From Phoebastria nigripes (taxonomy: Eukaryota; Chordata; Aves; Procellariiformes; Diomedeidae): DNA of 64,000 nt. The notes under the pieces are model-generated. The model made no database searches, had not been told where the DNA came from, and saw only the letters and a program-made list of their open reading frames with translations. Below are positions 55,701 through 64,000 of this stretch, piece after piece; within the stretch, counting starts at the first letter, position 1, and every line of letters begins with the position of its first letter. A program made the position numbers and the translations under genes. The stretch covers positions 5,176,748-5,240,747 of the forward strand of contig JAYKAV010003266.1 of assembly GCA_035582835.1 (NCBI GenBank), in the 5' to 3' direction.

Positions 55701-56020
55701 ACTTGGGCTTGAAGAGTCTGCTTAGTTTCTTTACACCTGATAAATTCCTGGCATAGAACTCACCTGCACTGTAGCCGTCTGTTCTCTCGAGGGATCTGTA
55801 GTGCTCCACCCAAGGTGGAGGACAGTTTTCTTTCAAAGTATGCCTGGAAGTGCTCCTCAGTCTGCATTTCTCTTTGGACCCTGTAAGCTGCTGGTTGCCT
55901 GTAAGTACCAACAGTATCGTTGTCTAGTGCCGTATTTTTCTTCTGATCACAGTCAGTCAAAAACAGAGGAACAGCAAATGCTCGAGACCACAATGAACAC
56001 TCTCTTTCTTGGCAGTGAGA
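37553..56020 (-). CDS. SLC26A8: SLC26A8 (TAT1) testis anion exchanger, 19 exons, start codon unresolved
   Basis: Nineteen exons (c1-c19) join in frame to 912 codons plus stop, tracking mammalian SLC26A8 throughout. Order: cytoplasmic N-terminus; SLC26 membrane transport domain (c2-c12, with SVGMFQIPQG, TFLTGIIQ, LALPKANATS and FPMEL motifs); STAS domain beginning MKMVVLGQIPN and resuming at HTIILDFSMVQFVD; short acidic tail. Known in mammals: a male-germ-cell chloride/sulfate transporter of the sperm annulus that binds RACGAP1 through STAS and works with CFTR; loss gives immotile sperm. The STAS insert (c15-c16) is diverged, as expected. The C-terminus is shorter than in mammals. The only recognised in-frame ATG in c1 is at 55867, which would give 861 residues; an upstream coding exon is equally possible. 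One unknown base at 49417. Confidence 0.92.
38925..39103 (-). CDS. SLC26A8: SLC26A8 coding exon c18 (end of STAS)
   Basis: Encodes SVIADFEKNDFFDSCVTKER and FFLTLHDAVLAALDKHQ, the last STAS helix region, then an acidic linker. Acceptor TTTTTTATAG, donor AAG|GTAGAATA. Confidence 0.93.
39232..39286 (-). CDS. SLC26A8: SLC26A8 coding exon c17
   Basis: Fifty-five bases encoding IIHMFHNIGITVLIASCH, a STAS beta strand. Acceptor TTCTTTCCACAG, donor CACT|GTGAGTAT; phase 0 in, phase 1 out. Confidence 0.93.
39808..39822 (+). repeat. Poly-T tract
   Basis: Fifteen T in a row immediately left of the CR1-like remnant. Confidence 0.85.
39845..40080 (-). repeat. CR1-like LINE 3'-end remnant
   Basis: The plus strand reads GAATCACAGAATTTCAGAAT, then GGCTGGAAGGAATCTGG, and further on ATTATTCCTAATAGGTGTTA. 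These follow the order of the avian CR1 3' region in reverse complement, but are diverged. Supports a bird or other sauropsid source. Boundaries are approximate. Confidence 0.55.
40641..41000 (-). CDS. SLC26A8: SLC26A8 coding exon c16 (STAS insert and core strand)
   Basis: One hundred and twenty codons: IPYAEKLVKRRHAD, a serine run, NLVHWSKYG, a variable segment, then HTIILDFSMVQFVD and LLRQ, the STAS core. The conserved end anchors the exon; the start follows TTCCATCTTAG in phase 0. Donor CAG|GTAAGCAA. Confidence 0.9.
42232..42366 (-). CDS. SLC26A8: SLC26A8 coding exon c15 (STAS insert)
   Basis: Encodes MDMKAVPLDESETRALISLS then LSDTAVERKDLKCSCVCDPP and LPPPR, aligning with the mammalian intervening sequence including its cysteine cluster. 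Acceptor TTCTTTTGCAG. The donor AGG|GTCAGC departs from consensus, but the join to IPYAEK is in frame and matches mammals. Confidence 0.85.
42455..42547 (-). CDS. SLC26A8: SLC26A8 coding exon c14 (STAS)
   Basis: Encodes AREIEGIKIFQCCSSISFAN and MNYFKTYLLHK; IKIFQCCSSI is a hallmark of the SLC26A8 STAS. Acceptor CTGTTTTACAG, donor AAG|GTAAATG, phase 0 both ends. Confidence 0.95.
43394..43463 (-). CDS. SLC26A8: SLC26A8 coding exon c13 (start of STAS)
   Basis: Acceptor ATCTTGTTTCAG, one base completing Arg, then MKMVVLGQIPNMNIYRSLSI and YRA, donor GCT|GTAAGAGG. LGQIPN-NIYRS is the expected opening of the STAS region. It is phase 2 in and phase 0 out, as both neighbours require. Confidence 0.95.
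44922..45028 (-). CDS. SLC26A8: SLC26A8 coding exon c12 (last membrane segment)
   Basis: Encodes VIWLVTFAAVLCLGLDVGLA and IAMGSTFFIITIRSHR: the last membrane helices and link to STAS. Acceptor CTTGTTCAAAG, donor CACAG|GTACTTG. Confidence 0.94.
45569..45664 (-). CDS. SLC26A8: SLC26A8 coding exon c11
   Basis: Thirty-two codons, GILAAIVVFNVLPFLEKFLD then IPILWRQDKYHF; LWRQD-Y is shared with the mammalian protein. Acceptor GATTTGCACAG, donor TTC|GTAAGTGA, phase 0 both ends. Confidence 0.94.
46815..46858 (+). repeat. Two-copy 22-base tandem duplication
   Basis: AAAATCTTCAT(A/T)TTATGCTTAG occurs twice with a single mismatch, 44 bases beyond the c10 donor inside an SLC26A8 intron. Confidence 0.85.
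46902..46979 (-). CDS. SLC26A8: SLC26A8 coding exon c10
   Basis: Twenty-six codons, LAAVIGVSVMVVIALKLGRF then FQVIPN, a membrane segment. Acceptor TTTCTGTTCAG, donor AAT|GTAAGTGA, phase 0 both ends. Confidence 0.93.
47772..47885 (-). CDS. SLC26A8: SLC26A8 coding exon c9
   Basis: Encodes ELIAVGLCNICSSFFKSFVV then SCAISGTVIQEKTGGRTQ, the conserved SLC26 segment around LIA-GLCN and EKTGG-TQ. Acceptor CTGTTTTACAG, donor CAG|GTGAGCTG. Confidence 0.95.
48835..48982 (-). CDS. SLC26A8: SLC26A8 coding exon c8
   Basis: Encodes FLPPTLPDLSNLSKIILHAF, SLAIVSYFLLLFVGERYASL and HHYNIASNQ; SKIIL-AFSLAIVS matches mammals. Acceptor ATCCTGTAG, donor CAG|GTGAGAAC. It begins with one base completing Arg. Confidence 0.94.
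49352..49434 (-). CDS. SLC26A8: SLC26A8 coding exon c7
   Basis: Encodes IITVTI(X)SNRIHLHAESSS then AVVSMIPQ plus two bases. The unknown base at 49417 affects the first base of one codon. Acceptor TCTTTCCCAG, donor AGAG|GTTAGT. Confidence 0.9.
49669..49818 (-). CDS. SLC26A8: SLC26A8 coding exon c6
   Basis: Fifty codons including LALPKANATSILLFLLSMA and PVAFPMELLL; LPKAN-TSIL and FPMEL are shared with mammals. Acceptor CTTTTTCAG, donor TTG|GTAAGTGA, phase 0 both ends. Confidence 0.95.
50524..50688 (-). CDS. SLC26A8: SLC26A8 coding exon c5
   Basis: Fifty-five codons: LLLGCFCLGLVTTYMPKTLI, DAYLTAAALHVIISQFTFIF, DITLDFHKGPLDIFY. Acceptor GTTCCATACAG, donor TAT|GTGAGTAA, phase 0 both ends. Confidence 0.95.
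51184..51359 (-). CDS. SLC26A8: SLC26A8 coding exon c4
   Basis: Encodes SFSILNMVVTNILKTLNFSQ, an extracellular loop with candidate N-glycosylation sites (NFS, NGS), then ALTLTASITFLTGIIQ. Acceptor GTTGGTTGCAG, donor CAG|GTAGAAG. Confidence 0.93.
52273..52389 (-). CDS. SLC26A8: SLC26A8 coding exon c3
   Basis: Encodes LLGVWLTRLPLPNVNGFLSA then FCCSMTYVIFGTSHHISIG. The acceptor TTTTTGCCTTCCAG gives a length identical to the mammalian segment. A second AG nine bases downstream would remove three residues. Donor ATTG|GTGAGG. Confidence 0.9.
53133..53272 (-). CDS. SLC26A8: SLC26A8 coding exon c2 (start of transport domain)
   Basis: Encodes FSWGRFRKITLKVFPVLNWL, FSYRFREWILRDLHAGLSVG, MFQIPQ: the amphipathic entry and first membrane helix with the SLC26 motif D-xAG-SVG---IPQG. 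Acceptor GATTCTTTTCAG, donor CAAG|GTAGGC. Confidence 0.95.
55764..56020 (-). CDS. SLC26A8: SLC26A8 N-terminal exon c1 (5' limit uncertain)
   Basis: AAYRVQREMQTEEHFQAYFE and RRLQC before the donor align with the mammalian N-terminus (Y-VKRE---EETFQ and VQC), so frame and 3' end are firm. The 5' limit is inferred from the acceptor TTTCTTTCTTCCAG|TCTCAC; an internal TACTTACAG is another choice. No ATG precedes 55867 in frame. Donor TGCAG|GTGAGTT. Confidence 0.75.
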
Positions 56021-58130
56021 CTGGAAGAAAGAAACAGGGTCACTGACTGAAGTATCTACTAAAACCAAAATAAAAAGTATGATACGTGATCAGTCCATCC
56101 CAACGTAACTCCTGTGAAGCCGGCAGTTACAGCAGAGTTAAGCAAGGCTCTGGAGACTGAAATCCATGAAAGACATGCTTCTCTTAAGATCAAACAAATC
56201 GATTGCCAGATCAGTTGTAGGAACACTGGGTCCTTCTGGAACTTGCCATGTTCCTATTCTGTAGGAAAAATCAGCCTGAATCCCCTCCGTTTTGTGATCC
56301 AAAAGCAGGCCCGTGTTTAGGGAACTAAATACAATCCCTCTCCATAAACCTACCACAGCTGAGGAAACCATTTGAATTCTCCTTGTTTCCAATCCTGGAG
56401 GAAAAAGGATTAGTCTGAATCATACAGAGAGCAGCTAAACCTGAGGCTGTACAAATGCCACAACTTGCTGTATAAAATCAGTATCTGATACCATTCAGGT
56501 TTTTAAATCCCCAAAATGTCTGACTCCCATTCCTTAGAATTTTAGTATCAGGAAGGAGATCTGAATTCAATCACTAGTAGGTAAGATGCGAGTTCCCAAA
56601 GTGAATACTGAGTAAATAAATGTCCAGTGCAAGAGCAGATCTAAGACAAAGTTGTCATACTGACAGCTGAGGCAGAAAAAAAATTCAAATCCAGAGCTAC
56701 GAAGTGAAAGTACATTTAAGAAGGGTGGTGACATGTAGGAACATATTTTTTTGCTATGGGCAGAACAAAGAAAGAAAAGAGGAAATATAAAAAGGCTGTG
56801 AGTGAGCAGTTGAGAGTCTATTCAGAATGCAATCTAAGTTTTAAGTATCAAAACCTGCAAAAAAATTCATTGGGATTTAAGTTTTCTCCTCATATTTCAT
56901 TTCCTGAGCCACCAGGATCAGTTTGTACTGAGGTCTAGTGCTTTGCACCACTGAGATATGCTACTTCTGATACAGCAACAGGGACTCCAGCGCAGTATTT
57001 ATTGTCTTGTGAGACATACCTACCAACACGTACACACACCCCAATCATTCTAAACCACAGAAAGAGCTCGTAGTAGGCACGTCTCAAACACACTCCATCC
57101 CTAGGGCGCAGTTTCTCCCTCTTTTTGTAGAGGAGATAAATCAAGGTCTTCCACAGATGAGTTTAAGAGCCATTTTGTTCATTAGCTTTTCATACCCAGT
57201 ACAAGCTTTTGAAGACGTAGCTGTTTGTGACATCTTTGAGCACAATCACCTTTTCAAGGCAAGATAATACAAGAAAAACTATGAAGAAGCTAGAGGTTGC
57301 AAACTAAAGACATTACAAACCCCAGCATGCCAAGAAGTAGTTACTTTTCAGATGCAAGCAGTGGTAACTTCCAGCTGTTCGCTTCTGTTATTTGGACTTC
57401 AATGATGACTCACAGCAGCAGAGGACAGGGTCCCACTCTGTTACACTGGGTAGAGAAAAGAGAAGGGTTTTGACATGGGAAGCCAAATGTTTTAAAAGCA
57501 GGCTTCCGTATTCCATTCAGAATGTGTCGGTCTTGCACACTACTGCTAACGAGACTCATCTTCCTCAAGCTTGAGATCAAAAGCTAAGTGGCCTTAAACA
57601 CAAATCCCTAACACTATGTATTTGCTGTGACATTCTGTACTTACTACCTGGTGAGGACACCCAGGGCTCCACTCCAAAACATGCTTAACCTGCAGCACTT
57701 AATGACTTCACTGAGTCTTAGGCACATACTTGAAAGCATGCACATACGTATCTTTGATACTGCAAGGCCTATTACAGTATTGAGAAAGTTTATTCTCCAA
57801 ACACACACAGGAAGATCAGGACACTGGGAAATCTGAGCAGAGAGAGCTTAGCTTCCCCCATTGCTGCTGGCTTGAACCCCTGGAAGGGAACAAAGTGTCC
57901 TTAGCAAGTTTACAAGAGCAATTAATACCAGCTTGTAACACTCCAGAAGCACTAGAGCTACGCTTAGCCTGAGATACACCGTGGCAGGCTGTTACTCACC
58001 AGTGACTGACAGCTTACCCTGGGCTGCAGATGTGCTGCCTTTGTAATTTTTTTCACCTGTTTTCCCTTTCTTTTTTTACTTAAAGCACATGCTAAGGGGG
58101 ACTGCGCAGGAAAGTCAAGCAGGGCTCGTG
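56021..58130. other. 5' region of SLC26A8 and intergenic sequence
   Basis: AT-rich sequence expected to hold SLC26A8 5' UTR exon(s) and perhaps its start codon. One weak possibility is a minus-strand ATG at 56364 giving MVSSAV before donor GTG|GTAGGT in phase 0 with c1. No repeat family was recognised. Confidence 0.4.
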
Positions 58131-58314
58131 AAAAGGCGAAACAGGGGCCGCGCATCGTAGAAGCACTCGAGTTAGCAGGGACCCATTCACCCCGCACCAG
58201 GTTCACACCCGGGCCCCCCCACCCGTGAAATGCCCCCCCCGAGGCGCTGCCCCACGCTGCGCTCCCCAGAGGCCCCGCCCCCGCGCCGGCCCCGCCCCCT
58301 CCCCGCGGGGCGGC

Positions 58315-58324
58315 TCTCGCGAGA
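58315..58324. promoter_or_regulatory. MAPK14: TCTCGCGAGA element, copy 1
   Basis: Perfect ten-base palindrome, a known element of ubiquitous CpG-island promoters, reported to be bound by BANP and earlier linked to Kaiso. About 670 bases upstream of the MAPK14 ATG. Confidence 0.7.
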
Positions 58325-58375
58325 GGCCGCCGCGCTGGTTCCATATTGGGTCATCTCTGCCCTCGGCGCCTCAGC

Positions 58376-58385
58376 TCTCGCGAGA
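58376..58385. promoter_or_regulatory. MAPK14: TCTCGCGAGA element, copy 2
   Basis: Second perfect copy, 61 bases from the first, with an inverted CCAAT-type sequence between them. The pairing suggests functional constraint. Confidence 0.7.
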
Positions 58386-58723
58386 GCGGTCGCGACGAGC
58401 GATTGGGCTCCACTGTCGCGGCGGGTGGAGGGGGGGGCCGCTGCCCGGGCCCAGCTCGGGCTGTGCAGCTTGGGGCGGGGCGGGCGGGAGGGGTGGAGGC
58501 GGAGGCGGAGGCTGTGGCGTCGCCTGCGCCGTCCTACCTGTGACGGGAGTGTCTCCCCCACACCGCCACCCCGCCCGTCAGCCCTCCGCCCCGCTCGCTG
58601 CCGGCTGGACGACCCCGGCCGCGCCTCGCTTCACCTCGCCTCACCTCACGGGGCTATCCCGCCCCTCGCCATCCGGGGGAGGGACGGAGGGAGCCGGGAG
58701 AGAAGGGGGAGGGAAGGCGGTGA

Positions 58724-64000
<5,277 letters not shown>

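Noticed and set aside
55663..55911. Alternative minus-strand frame through SLC26A8 exon c1 (reads WVEHYRSLERTDGY)
   Set aside because: It lacks similarity to SLC26A8; the neighbouring frame with YRVQREMQTEEHFQ and the phase-2 donor is the conserved one.
57964..58561. GC-rich minus-strand frames opposite the MAPK14 promoter
   Set aside because: Composition-driven frames in a CpG island with no recognised family. They could at most be noncoding first-exon sequence of SLC26A8.

Overview
This is a eukaryotic, vertebrate chromosomal window. It has multi-exon genes with GT-AG introns, CpG-island promoters and decayed CR1-like and MIR-like repeats. Protein similarity, short introns and CR1 remnants point to a bird. 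The gene order LHFPL5 (+), SRPK1 (-), SLC26A8 (-), MAPK14 (+) is the order I know from human 6p21.31; I recall the same block on chicken chromosome 26. Scattered single N bases and one 825-base N run show a draft assembly.

Layout. Bases 1-190 are a GC-rich minisatellite. LHFPL5 (hair-cell mechanotransduction tetraspan protein) is complete in three coding exons, 430-3846. SRPK1 (SR-protein kinase) converges on it: fourteen coding exons lie between 21158 and 7662 on the minus strand, with a long 3' UTR reaching about 5260. Its promoter is the CpG island at 33237-33790, and its usual first coding exon is probably inside the N gap. A candidate alternative first exon sits at 24638-24708. SLC26A8 (testis anion transporter) follows on the same strand: nineteen exons from 56020 to 37553 whose phases all agree; only the start codon is unresolved. 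A CpG island at about 58130-59110 separates it from MAPK14 (p38alpha), which runs the other way; only MAPK14 exon 1 and about 4.9 kb of intron 1 are in the window.

The four genes are unrelated in function, so this is conserved synteny and not an operon-like system. I rebuilt every exon by hand from splice sites, reading phase and family similarity. All junctions keep frame: 221 residues for LHFPL5, 633 shared residues for SRPK1, and 912 codons plus stop for SLC26A8.

I see no undescribed multi-gene system. The best observations are a textbook U12-type (minor spliceosome) intron in SRPK1, a phase-compatible candidate alternative first exon of SRPK1 preceded by an overlapping uORF, and an unusual promoter/5' leader at MAPK14.
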